NCBI GenBank assembly: GCA_965219875.1
Contig: CBDCOW010000003.1
Coordinates: 1,054,001 to 1,118,000, forward strand
Origin: DAOUKH01 sp965219875
Lineage (GTDB): Bacteria > Chloroflexota > Dehalococcoidia > SHYB01
Direction: 5' to 3'
DNA: 64,000 bases
The translations under genes were made by a program, and so were the position numbers. The notes under the pieces were generated by a model. That model did no database searches and was not told the DNA's origin. It saw only the letters and a list, made by a program, of their open reading frames with translations. Of the stretch, positions 32,558-40,327 are shown in pieces; positions within the stretch are counted from its first letter, which is position 1; each line of letters starts with the position of its first letter.

Positions 32558-32680
32558 TGGAGACCTTTGCGCAAATCAACCGCGGGCAAGCATGGGTGGG
32601 GCCGGGAGGTCTTGCCTCTTCTCCCCACGGGAGAAGATTGAGATGAGGGGCACCCTCGCAACCGCCACGGGTTATCGAAG
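32558..32680 (+). repeat. Intergenic repeat, element C (direct copy)
   Basis: A near-identical copy of 31600-31720: GGAGACCTTTGCGCAAATC end, GGGCAAGCATGGGTGGGGCC, palindrome TTCTCCCCACGGGAGAA, GAGATGAGGGGCACCCTCGC and CCACGGGTTATCGAAG. It lies between the unknown gene and copZ. Confidence 0.75.
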
Positions 32681-32731
32681 CCCACGGCTCTCGCGACTCC
32701 CCCGCCCGAAAGAACTAAGGAGCATGTCGTC

Positions 32732-32941
32732 ATGACGACCGAGCGGTTGACCATCGAAGGAATGACCTGCCAGAACTGCGTGCGGCACGTCAAAACGGCC
32801 CTGGAAGGCGTGGCGGGCGTGGACGCCGCGGTAGTCTCGCTGGAGACCGGCCTAGCGGTAGTCGAGGCCGGCGCCGGCGCGGCGCGAACGGCGATGCAAG
32901 CGGCGGTCGAGGCTGCCGGCTACAGGGTCGCCAAAGGCTGA
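32732..32941 (+). CDS. copZ: Copper chaperone, heavy-metal-associated domain (CopZ-like)
   Basis: A 69-residue HMA domain with the metal motif GMTCQNCVRHVKTAL (M-T-C-x-x-C) and the usual beta-alpha-beta fold ending in EAAGYRVAKG. It would carry Cu(I) in the cytoplasm to the P-type ATPase encoded 5 bp downstream. ACTAAGGAGCATGTCGTC precedes the ATG and includes a clear AAGGAG ribosome site. The length is normal for CopZ. Confidence 0.9.
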   Translation: MTTERLTIEGMTCQNCVRHVKTALEGVAGVDAAVVSLETGLAVVEAGAGAARTAMQAAVEAAGYRVAKG

Positions 32942-32946
32942 GCCCT

Positions 32947-35247
32947 ATGACCGTTCACGACCGGCCGCCCGCCCTTGAAACGCGGCGGCTGCGCGTGGAA
33001 GGCATGACCTGCGCCGCGTGCGTGGGACACGTCGAGCGGGCGCTCCGCGGAGCGCAGGGCGTGGCGTCGGCGAGCGTGAACCTCGCATCGGAATCGGCGA
33101 TGGTCGAGGCCGACGGCGGGGTGACTTTCGACGACCTGCGCACCGCGGTCGAAGCCGCCGGCTACGCGCTCCGCGAGCCGTCGGACGACGACGCAGGCGC
33201 CGACGAGACCGCAGCCCGCGCCTTGCGGGCGCAGCTCGCGCGGGCCGCGGCCGCCGGTGCGGCGGGCCTCTTCCTGCTCCTCGCCGGCTTCGGCGTCCTG
33301 CCCGGCATCGACGGCCTGACCGACCAGACACGCTTCTACGTCATGTTCGCCGTGGCCGCGCCCGCACTCTTCCTCGCGGGCGGGCCCATCTACGCGGCGG
33401 CGTGGAACGCGGCCCGCCATCGCTCCGTCAATATGAACACGCTCATCGCCGTGGGCACGCTGTCGGCCTTCGCCGCGAGCACCGTCGCGACGTTCGCCCC
33501 CGGCTTCTTCGAGCGCGGCGACCTCGAAGCCACCGTCTACTACGACACCGCGGTGATCATCATCGCCCTGGTTCTACTGGGACGCTATCTGGAGGCGCGG
33601 GCACGCGGCGGGACGTCGGCGGCGCTGCGGAAGCTCCTCAGCCTGCGGCCCGATACCGCGAGGCTCGCCGGCGACGACGGCGGGCGCGAGGTCCCCGTGA
33701 GCGAGGTGCGCCCCGGCGACCTCCTCGTCGTGCGCCCCGGCGAGCGCATACCCGTCGACGGCGAGATCGTCGAGGGCGCGTCGAGCATCGACGAGTCGAT
33801 GCTGACCGGCGAGAGCATCCCCGTGGACAAGGAGGTCGGTGGCAGGGTCTTCGCGGGGACGGTCAACGCTTGGGGGAGCTTCACCTTCCGGGCCGAGGCG
33901 GTGGGAGCGGAAACGGCCCTGGCCCGCATCGCGGCGCTCGTGGAGCAGGCGCAGACCTCGAAGGCACCGGTCCAGCGCCTCGCCGACGTGGCGGCAAGCT
34001 ACTTCACCCCGGCGGTAATCATGCTTGCCGCCACCGCCTTCGCTGTCTGGCTGATCGTGGGCCCGCCCCCCGCACTGACCTTTGCGCTCCTCACTTTCAT
34101 CTCTGTCCTCATCATCGCCTGCCCTTGCGCGCTGGGCCTGGCCACCCCCACTGCCGTGATCGTCGGCATGGGGGCGGCGGCGGAGCGCGGCGTCCTCTTC
34201 CGTGACGCAGAGGCGCTGGAGACCGCGCGCGCGATCGACACCGTCGTCTTCGACAAGACCGGAACGCTGACGCGAGGCGTCCCCGCCGTCACCGGCGTCG
34301 TGACCCACGGCATGGCGCGGGAAGATCTCTTGCGACGCGCCGCCGCAGTGGAGTCGCGGTCGGAGCACCCCCTCGCCCGCGCCGTCGTCGAGCACGCCGC
34401 CGAGGAGGGCTTGCCCATCGCGGCGGCCAAAGAGTTCGAGGCCCTGCCCGGCGCCGGCGCGCGGGCGCTGGTCGACGGCGCTGAGACGCTCGTCGGCAAC
34501 CAGCAAATGATGGAGCGCCGCGGCGCGCGCCTCAATGGCCTGGAAGAAGCGGCGAGCCGCTTCGCCGCCGACGGCATGACACCCCTCTTCGTGGCGGTGG
34601 ATGGCGAAGCGCGCGGCGTGATCGCCGTCGCGGACACCCCTCGCCCCGAAGCCGCCGAGGCGGTGCGCGAGCTCCGGCGCCACGGCGTCGAGGTCATCCT
34701 GCTCAGCGGCGACCGCCGTGAGACGGTTGAAGCCGTCGCGGCCCAAGTGGGCGTCGAGACGGCCATCGCCGAGGTGTCGCCGGAGGAGAAGGCCGAGCGG
34801 ATCGCGGCGCTCCGCCGGACGGGGCGGCGCGTGGCCATGGTCGGCGACGGCGTGAACGACGCGCCCGCCCTTGCGGCGGCGGACGTCGGCATCGCCATCG
34901 GAACGGGGGCCGGCGCGGCGATGGAGGCGGCGCCGGTCACCCTGCTCCGCGCCGACCTTCACGGCGTGGCCGAAACAATCGGCCTGAGCCGAGCCGCGAT
35001 GCGCACCGTCCGGCAGAATCTGTTCTGGGCGTTCGCCTACAACGCCGCCCTCATCCCCATCGCGGCGGGAGTCCTGTACCCCGCGTTCGAAGCCGCGGGC
35101 GGCGTACCCGGCGGCCTGGAGTTCGCCTTCGGCGAGCGGGGCTTCCTGAACCCCATACTCGCCGCGGCGGCGATGGCCCTCAGCTCGGTCAGCGTGGTGA
35201 CGAACTCGCTCCGCCTCCGCGGGACGGCCCGCAGGGCGGTTGCATAA
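32947..35247 (+). CDS. copA: Copper-translocating P1B-type ATPase
   Basis: A 766-residue heavy-metal P-type ATPase. Residues about 15-80 form an HMA domain (GMTCAACVGHVERAL). Eight membrane segments surround the transport motif IACPCALGLATPT (CPC, typical of Cu(I) pumps). The actuator loop has MLTGESIPVDK, the phosphorylation site is FDKTGTLTRG, the HP motif is SEHPLARAV, and the hinge is MVGDGVNDAPALAAADVG. The last membrane segments hold NAALIPIAAGVLYP and MALSSVSVVTNSLRL, typical of CopA. It exports copper across the inner membrane and is cotranscribed with copZ. Confidence 0.95.
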   Translation: MTVHDRPPALETRRLRVEGMTCAACVGHVERALRGAQGVASASVNLASESAMVEADGGVTFDDLRTAVEAAGYALREPSDDDAGADETAARALRAQLARAAAAGAAGLFLLLAGFGVLPGIDGLTDQTRFYVMFAVAAPALFLAGGPIYAAAWNAARHRSVNMNTLIAVGTLSAFAASTVATFAPGFFERGDLEATVYYDTAVIIIALVLLGRYLEARARGGTSAALRKLLSLRPDTARLAGDDGGREVPVSEVRPGDLLVVRPGERIPVDGEIVEGASSIDESMLTGESIPVDKEVGGRVFAGTVNAWGSFTFRAEAVGAETALARIAALVEQAQTSKAPVQRLADVAASYFTPAVIMLAATAFAVWLIVGPPPALTFALLTFISVLIIACPCALGLATPTAVIVGMGAAAERGVLFRDAEALETARAIDTVVFDKTGTLTRGVPAVTGVVTHGMAREDLLRRAAAVESRSEHPLARAVVEHAAEEGLPIAAAKEFEALPGAGARALVDGAETLVGNQQMMERRGARLNGLEEAASRFAADGMTPLFVAVDGEARGVIAVADTPRPEAAEAVRELRRHGVEVILLSGDRRETVEAVAAQVGVETAIAEVSPEEKAERIAALRRTGRRVAMVGDGVNDAPALAAADVGIAIGTGAGAAMEAAPVTLLRADLHGVAETIGLSRAAMRTVRQNLFWAFAYNAALIPIAAGVLYPAFEAAGGVPGGLEFAFGERGFLNPILAAAAMALSSVSVVTNSLRLRGTARRAVA

Positions 35248-35270
35248 TTGGCACAATTGGCATAATTGGC
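35244..35270 (+). repeat. Three-copy 9-bp direct repeat (AATTGGCxx) at the copA stop
   Basis: AATTGGC occurs at 35246, 35255 and 35264 with a constant 9-bp period, overlapping and following the copA TAA. The rest of the 285-bp gap to the convergent PAC2 gene shows nothing recognisable. Confidence 0.5.
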
Positions 35271-35532
35271 GAAATTCGCGCCTTGGGGTGAATAAACGGC
35301 GCCCACGGGATTCCTCCCCCTTCTCCTGTTGGAGCCGCCTGCGGGGCCCGCCGGAAGATGCCGTGATCCCGAAAAGCACCCGAAATCTCGAAATTCCTGC
35401 AGTCTACGCGGCAGTACCAGGCGGCCACCCTAGAAAAATGCGAGGTGCGCGGGCGGTGAACCGCATTGGAAGATTGGCGCTTCTTCCAAGCACGCGCCGC
35501 CGTCGCCAAGCCCCCCGGAGCGCGGAGCGGCC

Positions 35533-36420
35533 CTAATTCGAGGAGAATCCGCCGTCGGCGCCGCTCTGCCGCAGGTGTTCCTCAACGTCCTTGACCAGCG
35601 ACTCGCCGCTGGGGAGCGGGCCGCCGCCGGACAACGCCTCGTCGTACTGGCGTTCGAGGCGCTTCACGTAGGCACTGACCTCGACACTGGACGAGATCGC
35701 CTTGGTCACCTCAGCCTCAAACCGTTCGCTGCGGCGCTCCAGGGATTCCAGCGATATGTCCAGATTGAAGGCGGAGGCGAGCCACCGCGTCAAGGCCAGG
35801 GCCACCTTGTAGTTCGGCGCGCGCTGGACGTAATGCGGCGCATGCCCCCACAGGTTGATGTAGCCAAGATTCCGCCGTCCACACGCCTCCATGAACACCG
35901 AAGTAATCCCGATCGGCCCCTGGTACCTGGTCTGCACAATCCGGAGGCCGGCGAGCACGACTTCCAGATCGCTGCTCGTCGTCATGCCGGAGATCGCGGC
36001 ATCGCGCGTGTGCGGCGTGGCGTCCATCAGGCAGCCCACGTTGAGCACGTACCGCGGCGGGCAGCCCTCCCACGCCGCGAACAGCGTCTCGATGTACGTC
36101 CGCCACTTCAAGCTGGGCTCGGCACCGATGAGGAAGAGCAGGTCGTGATCGGCGTCGGCGCGGCGGTGATAGTAGAAGTCGTTCTTCGGCCAGCGAATCA
36201 CTCGGTCGCCCTGCTCGTTGTTGTACGCCACGGGGCGCACGGACGTGAAGTCGTAGAACTCCTCGGGGTCGATCTCGGCGAACTTCACCGCGCCCAGACG
36301 GCGGATCAGGGAGCGTACCGCGCGCGTACCGCCTTCCTGAGCGTCGGCCCAGCCCGCGAACGCGGAGATGAGGACGGGGTTGCGAAGCTCAGGACGTTCG
36401 AGGAACCGCAGATGTTCCAT
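35533..36420 (-). CDS. PAC2-family protein
   Basis: A 295-residue protein of the PAC2 (proteasome assembly chaperone-like) family: PVLISAFAGWADAQEGG near the N-terminus, FAEIDPEEFYDFTSVRPVA, a strand-helix core with LLFLIGAEPSLKWRTYIETLFA, GCLMDATPHTRD and YINLWGHAPHYVQRAPN. The C-terminal helix has SVEVSAYVKRLERQYDEAL. Actinobacterial homologues are linked to the proteasome; no proteasome gene is visible here, and the bacterial function is uncertain. The ATG at 36420 is the first Met at the conserved start. It is convergent with copA and divergent from the ilv operon. Confidence 0.85.
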   Translation of the reverse strand: MEHLRFLERPELRNPVLISAFAGWADAQEGGTRAVRSLIRRLGAVKFAEIDPEEFYDFTSVRPVAYNNEQGDRVIRWPKNDFYYHRRADADHDLLFLIGAEPSLKWRTYIETLFAAWEGCPPRYVLNVGCLMDATPHTRDAAISGMTTSSDLEVVLAGLRIVQTRYQGPIGITSVFMEACGRRNLGYINLWGHAPHYVQRAPNYKVALALTRWLASAFNLDISLESLERRSERFEAEVTKAISSSVEVSAYVKRLERQYDEALSGGGPLPSGESLVKDVEEHLRQSGADGGFSSN

Positions 36421-36542
36421 GAGGTCGCCTCCTGTTCCACCGGAAGCGCGAATCTCAAGGCGAAGTCTAGCACCGGCGCGGGCGGGCGACAAACCGCGGA
36501 CGGCGGACCCCGCCCAACAGGTTTGACAACCACCCTGTTACG

Positions 36543-36571
36543 TTGACTGCATAGTGGTGTCGTGCTAGACT
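36543..36571 (+). promoter_or_regulatory. Promoter of the ilv-leu operon (TTGACT-17-TAGACT)
   Basis: TTGACT at 36543-36548, a 17-bp spacer and TAGACT at 36566-36571 place the transcription start near 36578, immediately before the T-box leader. Confidence 0.65.
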
Positions 36572-36579
36572 CAACAGGT

Positions 36580-36833
36580 TAGGCGAAACGCTGTGAAGGG
36601 AAGTAGTAGGGGCCTCCGGGCTTGGAGAGAGCTGGCGGATGGTGCGAGCCGGTAACCCGAACCCCGAACTCGTCCTGGAGCGTCTGGACTGAAGCCCGCC
36701 GCACGGCGGGTGCGTAGGACGGCGGGGCGGCCCGTTACAGCCCAAGCGAGCGCCCTCGGCGCCGAGAGGACTGAGGGAATTAGGGTGGTACCGCGGGAAG
36801 TGCAATCCCGTCCCTAGCTGGGACGGGTTTTTT
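36580..36833 (+). promoter_or_regulatory. T-box riboswitch, leucine specifier (CUC)
   Basis: A leader of about 250 bases before ilvB. The conserved T-box core AGGGTGGTACCGCGG lies at 36782-36796, directly followed by a terminator. Stem I features are visible: GAAGGGAAGTAGTAGG, AGAGAGCTGGCGGATGGTGCGAGCC, and the specifier context GAA-CTC at 36666-36671, so the specifier codon is CUC (Leu). T-boxes bind uncharged tRNA at the specifier and at the core, which favours an antiterminator. When charged tRNA-Leu prevails, the terminator forms and the operon is off. This fits control of ilv and leu genes by leucine supply. Confidence 0.92.
36807..36833 (+). terminator. Rho-independent terminator of the T-box
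   Basis: CCCGTCCC at 36807-36814 pairs with GGGACGGG at 36820-36827 (8-bp stem, 5-base loop), followed by TTTTTT. It is mutually exclusive with the T-box antiterminator. Confidence 0.9.
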
Positions 36834-36884
36834 GTATGGCGAAAGCGGAGCGGCGAAAGCGATAGCGGCGGGTAGAAGGAAGAG

Positions 36885-38594
36885 ATGAAACGCACAGGGT
36901 CCCAGATCGTTTGCGAGGCGCTCTTGGAAGAGGGCGTCGATACCATCTTCGGGCTGCTCGGGGGGGCGATACTCCCGCTCTACCAGACCCTCCCCGAATA
37001 CCCCGGCCTCCGCCACATTCTCGTACGCCACGAGCAGGCGGCCTCCCACGCCGCCGACGGTTACGCGCGGGCTACCGGCAGGGTCGGCGTCTGCTGGGCC
37101 ACCTCCGGCCCCGGCGCGACCAACCTCGTCACCGGCCTGGCCAACGCCATGATGGACTCGGTCCCCATGGTCGCCATCACCGGCCAGGTGCCCCGGAAGG
37201 CCATCGGCAAGGACGCCTTCCAGGAGACCGACGTCACCGGCGTCACCCTGCCGGTCACCAAGCACAACTATCTCGTCATGGACCCCGCCGACCTCGCGGG
37301 CACGATCAAGGAAGCCTTCTACATCGCGCGGACGGGGCGGCCCGGACCGGTGCTGATCGACATTCCCAAGGACGTGCAGCAGGAAGAAGTCGAGTACAGC
37401 TATCCCGAGACTGTCGATCTGCCCGGCTACAACCCCCATATGCCAGGGCATCCGACGCAGATCAAGAAGGCCGCCCAACTGATCGGCGAGGCCCAGCGCC
37501 CCGTGATCATCGCCGGCCACGGCGTCATCATCTCCCAGGCCTACGACGAGTTGAAGACCCTGGCCGAGAAGGCGCAGATTCCGGTCATCACCACCCTGCT
37601 CGGCATCAGCGGCTTCCCCGAGAACCACGTCCTCTCCGTCGGCATGCCCGGCATGCACGGCATGGCCTATGCCAACATCGCCATCGACGAGGCCGATGTC
37701 CTTATCGGCATCGGGATGCGGTTCGACGACCGCGTGGTGGGCCGCGTCGAGGACTTCGCCCCCAACGCCAAAATCATCCACATCGACATCGACCCCGCCG
37801 AAATCGACAAGACGGTGCGCACCACCGTCCCCGTCGTCGGCGACGTCAAGCTCGTCCTCGAACAGTTGAACCGCCAGGTCGAGCCGCGCACCCGCGTCGA
37901 CTGGGTCAACCGCGTCGATCAGTTGAAACGCGACCACCCTTCCCACGTCATTAAGGACACAGACCTAGTCCTGCCCCAATACATCTGCCGCCAGATCTGG
38001 GAGGCGACGAAAGGCGACGCCATCATCGTCACCGGCGTGGGCCAACATCAAATGTGGGCGGCGCAACACTTCAGCTACATCAAGCCCGGCTCGTTCATCA
38101 CGTCGGGCGGTCTGGGGACGATGGGCTTCGAGGTGCCCGCGGCCTTGGGCGCGAAGGTCGGCAGGCCCGAGGAGACGGTCTGGTCGATCTGCGGCGACGG
38201 CGGGTTCCAGATGACGCTCCAGGAGCTGGCGACGATCGTCGAGCACAACATCGACGTGAAGTTCGCCATCTTCAACAACGGCTTCCACGGCATGGTCCGC
38301 CAGTGGCAGGAGTTCTTCTACGAGAAGGACTACGTGGAGACCCGGTTCTTCAACCCCGACTTCGTGAAACTCGCCGAGGCGTACAGCATGGCGGGATTCA
38401 AGGTCTCCAAGAAGGCGGAGGTACGCCCGATCATCGAGGAGGCCCAGTCGATCAAAGGACCCGTGCTCATCGACTTCGTGGTGGAGTCGGAGGAGAACGT
38501 CTACCCGATGATTCCCGCCGGCGCCTCGGTCAAGGAAATGCTGGAAAGGCCGCCCGAAGAACGGCTGATCGATTCAAAGGACGCCTCGACGTGA
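36885..38594 (+). CDS. ilvB: Acetolactate synthase large subunit
   Basis: A 569-residue ThDP enzyme. GSQIVCEALLEEGVDTIFGLLGGAILP starts it, the catalytic Glu is in LVRHEQAASHAADGYARA, and ATSGPGATNLVTGLANA, GKDAFQETDVTGVT and VWSICGDGGFQMTLQELATIVEHNID (ThDP/Mg site) follow. All are typical of IlvB. It condenses two pyruvates, or pyruvate and 2-oxobutyrate, for valine/leucine or isoleucine synthesis. It is the first gene behind the T-box and overlaps ilvN by GTGA. The ThDP enzyme at 54.3-56.0 kb is a paralogue. Confidence 0.95.
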   Translation: MKRTGSQIVCEALLEEGVDTIFGLLGGAILPLYQTLPEYPGLRHILVRHEQAASHAADGYARATGRVGVCWATSGPGATNLVTGLANAMMDSVPMVAITGQVPRKAIGKDAFQETDVTGVTLPVTKHNYLVMDPADLAGTIKEAFYIARTGRPGPVLIDIPKDVQQEEVEYSYPETVDLPGYNPHMPGHPTQIKKAAQLIGEAQRPVIIAGHGVIISQAYDELKTLAEKAQIPVITTLLGISGFPENHVLSVGMPGMHGMAYANIAIDEADVLIGIGMRFDDRVVGRVEDFAPNAKIIHIDIDPAEIDKTVRTTVPVVGDVKLVLEQLNRQVEPRTRVDWVNRVDQLKRDHPSHVIKDTDLVLPQYICRQIWEATKGDAIIVTGVGQHQMWAAQHFSYIKPGSFITSGGLGTMGFEVPAALGAKVGRPEETVWSICGDGGFQMTLQELATIVEHNIDVKFAIFNNGFHGMVRQWQEFFYEKDYVETRFFNPDFVKLAEAYSMAGFKVSKKAEVRPIIEEAQSIKGPVLIDFVVESEENVYPMIPAGASVKEMLERPPEERLIDSKDAST

Positions 38595-39148
38595 CCTCCA
38601 CGAACGGATTCAACGACGCAAGCCACAAGCACACCATCACCGCGCAGGTCTTGGACCGCCCAGGCGTCCTCAACCGCATCGCCAGCATGTTCCGGCGGCG
38701 CGGATTCAACATCGCCAGCCTCGCCGTGGGCCGCAGCGAGACCCCCAACCAGTCCCGCATGACCTTCGTCATCGACACCGACCAGAGCGAGGTCGTCGAG
38801 CAGGTCACCAAGCAGCTCCGTAAGGTCATCGAAGTGGTGAAGGTCACCGACCTGAGCGGCGAGGACATCGTGGCCCGTGAGCTTGCCCTGATCAAGATCA
38901 GGGCCGCCTCCTCGTCCCTGCGTTCGGAGGTCGTCCAGATCGTCGAGCTCTACCGCGCCAAGATCGTCGACGTGTCGTCCGACTCGGTGATCGTCGAGGT
39001 GACGGGCGACGAGCACAAGATTGAATCGTTTCTCACTCTGCTGAAAGGCTTCGGCATCTCCGAAGTGATGCGGACCGGCAGCGTCGCCGTGCCGCGGGGT
39101 AAGAAAGAGCCCCTGAAGCCTGGAGTGCAAAAGGCCAGGCAAAACTAG
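38591..39148 (+). CDS. ilvN: Acetolactate synthase small (regulatory) subunit
   Basis: A 185-residue protein with an N-terminal ACT domain (HTITAQVLDRPGVLNRIASMFRRRGFNIASLAVG) and the C-terminal domain with ELALIKIRA, VVQIVELYRAKIVDVS and FLTLLKGFGISEVMRTGSVAVPRG. It is the regulatory partner of IlvB and confers feedback inhibition by valine. The GTG start at 38591 overlaps the ilvB stop by 4 bp. Length is near the usual long IlvH/IlvN type. Confidence 0.93.
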   Translation: MTSTNGFNDASHKHTITAQVLDRPGVLNRIASMFRRRGFNIASLAVGRSETPNQSRMTFVIDTDQSEVVEQVTKQLRKVIEVVKVTDLSGEDIVARELALIKIRAASSSLRSEVVQIVELYRAKIVDVSSDSVIVEVTGDEHKIESFLTLLKGFGISEVMRTGSVAVPRGKKEPLKPGVQKARQN

Positions 39149-39184
39149 GCGGCCCGTCCGCACCGTAACCTCAAGGAGACACCG

Positions 39185-40192
39185 ATGGCGAACATCTACT
39201 ACGACGAGGACGCCGACCTCGGCTTGCTCGAGGGCAAAAAGATCGCGGTCATTGGCTACGGAAGCCAGGGCCACGCCCACGCGCTCAATCTCCGCGACTC
39301 GGGGCTGGACGTCGTCGTCGGCCTCTACGAGGGCAGCAAGAGCAAGGAGAAGGCGGAGGCCGAGGGGCTCACCGTGACGAGCGTCGCCGAGGCCGCCGAG
39401 GCCGCCGACGTGGTGATGATCCTCGTCCACGACACGATTCAGCCCGACGTGTACGAGAGCGAGATTAAGGAACACCTGCGGCCCGGCGACACCCTCATGT
39501 TCGCCCACGGCTTCAACATCCACTTCAAGGGGATCGTGCCCCCCGACTTCGTGGACGTCAGCATGATCGCACCCAAGGCGCCGGGCCACCGGATGCGCGA
39601 AGTGTTCGTCGAGGGGTCGGGCGTTCCCGCCCTCCTCGCCGTCGAGCAGGACGCCTCGGGCAATGCCAAGGCCAACGCGCTCGCCTACGGCAAGGGCGTG
39701 GGCGCGACGCGTGCCGGCGTCCTCGAGACCACCTTCCTCGAAGAGACCGAGACCGACCTCTTCGGCGAGCAGACCGTCCTCTGCGGCGGCGTCTCCTCGC
39801 TGGTCAAGAACGGCTTCGAGACGCTCGTCGAGGCGGGCTACCAGCCGGAGGTGGCCTACTTCGAGACGCTTCACGAGCTCAAGCTCATCGTCGACCTGAT
39901 GTACCAGGGCGGCCTCAACTACATGCGCTACTCCGTGAGCGACACCGCGGAGTACGGCGACTACACGCGCGGCCCCCGCGTGATCGGGGAGGACGTGCGG
40001 AACAAGATGCGGAAGGTACTGGCGGAGATCCAGGATGGGACGTTCGCCCGGGAGTGGATGACGGAATCGCGGGAAGGCGGCGAGCGCTTCCAGGCCCTGC
40101 GCAAACGCGACACCGAGCATCAGGTCGAGCAGGTCGGGGAAGAGCTTCGTTCCATGATGAAGTGGTTGGAGAAACCCAAGTCCGCGAAGTAG
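39185..40192 (+). CDS. ilvC: Ketol-acid reductoisomerase
   Basis: A 335-residue class I ketol-acid reductoisomerase. The N-terminal Rossmann motif is IAVIGYGSQGHAHALNLRDSG, followed by MIAPKAPGHRMREVFVEGSGVPALLAV. The knotted C-terminal domain has TTFLEETETDLFGEQTVLCGGV, ETLHELKLIVDLMYQGGL and MRYSVSDTAEYGDY, with the metal-binding acidic residues. It isomerises and reduces 2-acetolactate using NADPH. It is the third gene of the operon, 36 bp after ilvN and with a strong AAGGAG ribosome site. Confidence 0.96.
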   Translation: MANIYYDEDADLGLLEGKKIAVIGYGSQGHAHALNLRDSGLDVVVGLYEGSKSKEKAEAEGLTVTSVAEAAEAADVVMILVHDTIQPDVYESEIKEHLRPGDTLMFAHGFNIHFKGIVPPDFVDVSMIAPKAPGHRMREVFVEGSGVPALLAVEQDASGNAKANALAYGKGVGATRAGVLETTFLEETETDLFGEQTVLCGGVSSLVKNGFETLVEAGYQPEVAYFETLHELKLIVDLMYQGGLNYMRYSVSDTAEYGDYTRGPRVIGEDVRNKMRKVLAEIQDGTFAREWMTESREGGERFQALRKRDTEHQVEQVGEELRSMMKWLEKPKSAK

Positions 40193-40208
40193 CGGAAGAG
40201 GGCGTCAG

Positions 40209-40298
40209 ATGAAACGGTTCACCCTTCGCACACGCTCCAGCCTCCTGCTCCCCATTGGGGGGTATACATCTTCGACCGTCAACGGAACGAAAGGCTGA
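40209..40298 (+). CDS. Possible 29-residue leader peptide before leuA
   Basis: An ATG at 40209 opens MKRFTLRTRSSLLLPIGGYT and ends at TGA 40298, 29 bp before the leuA start. It contains three consecutive Leu codons (CTC CTG CTC) directly before a small CCCC/GGGG hairpin. This recalls amino-acid leader peptides, but no clear terminator follows and the operon already has a T-box, so the call is weak. Confidence 0.25.
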   Translation: MKRFTLRTRSSLLLPIGGYTSSTVNGTKG

Positions 40299-40327
40299 GC
40301 GCACCTGGCGTTTTCAAGGGGGACCGT

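Noticed and set aside
33574..35379. 601-residue minus-strand frame opposite copA
   Set aside because: It is antisense to a complete P-type ATPase with all motifs.
36640..36884. Short coding frames in the ilv leader
   Set aside because: The region is fully explained by the T-box stem I, core and terminator.
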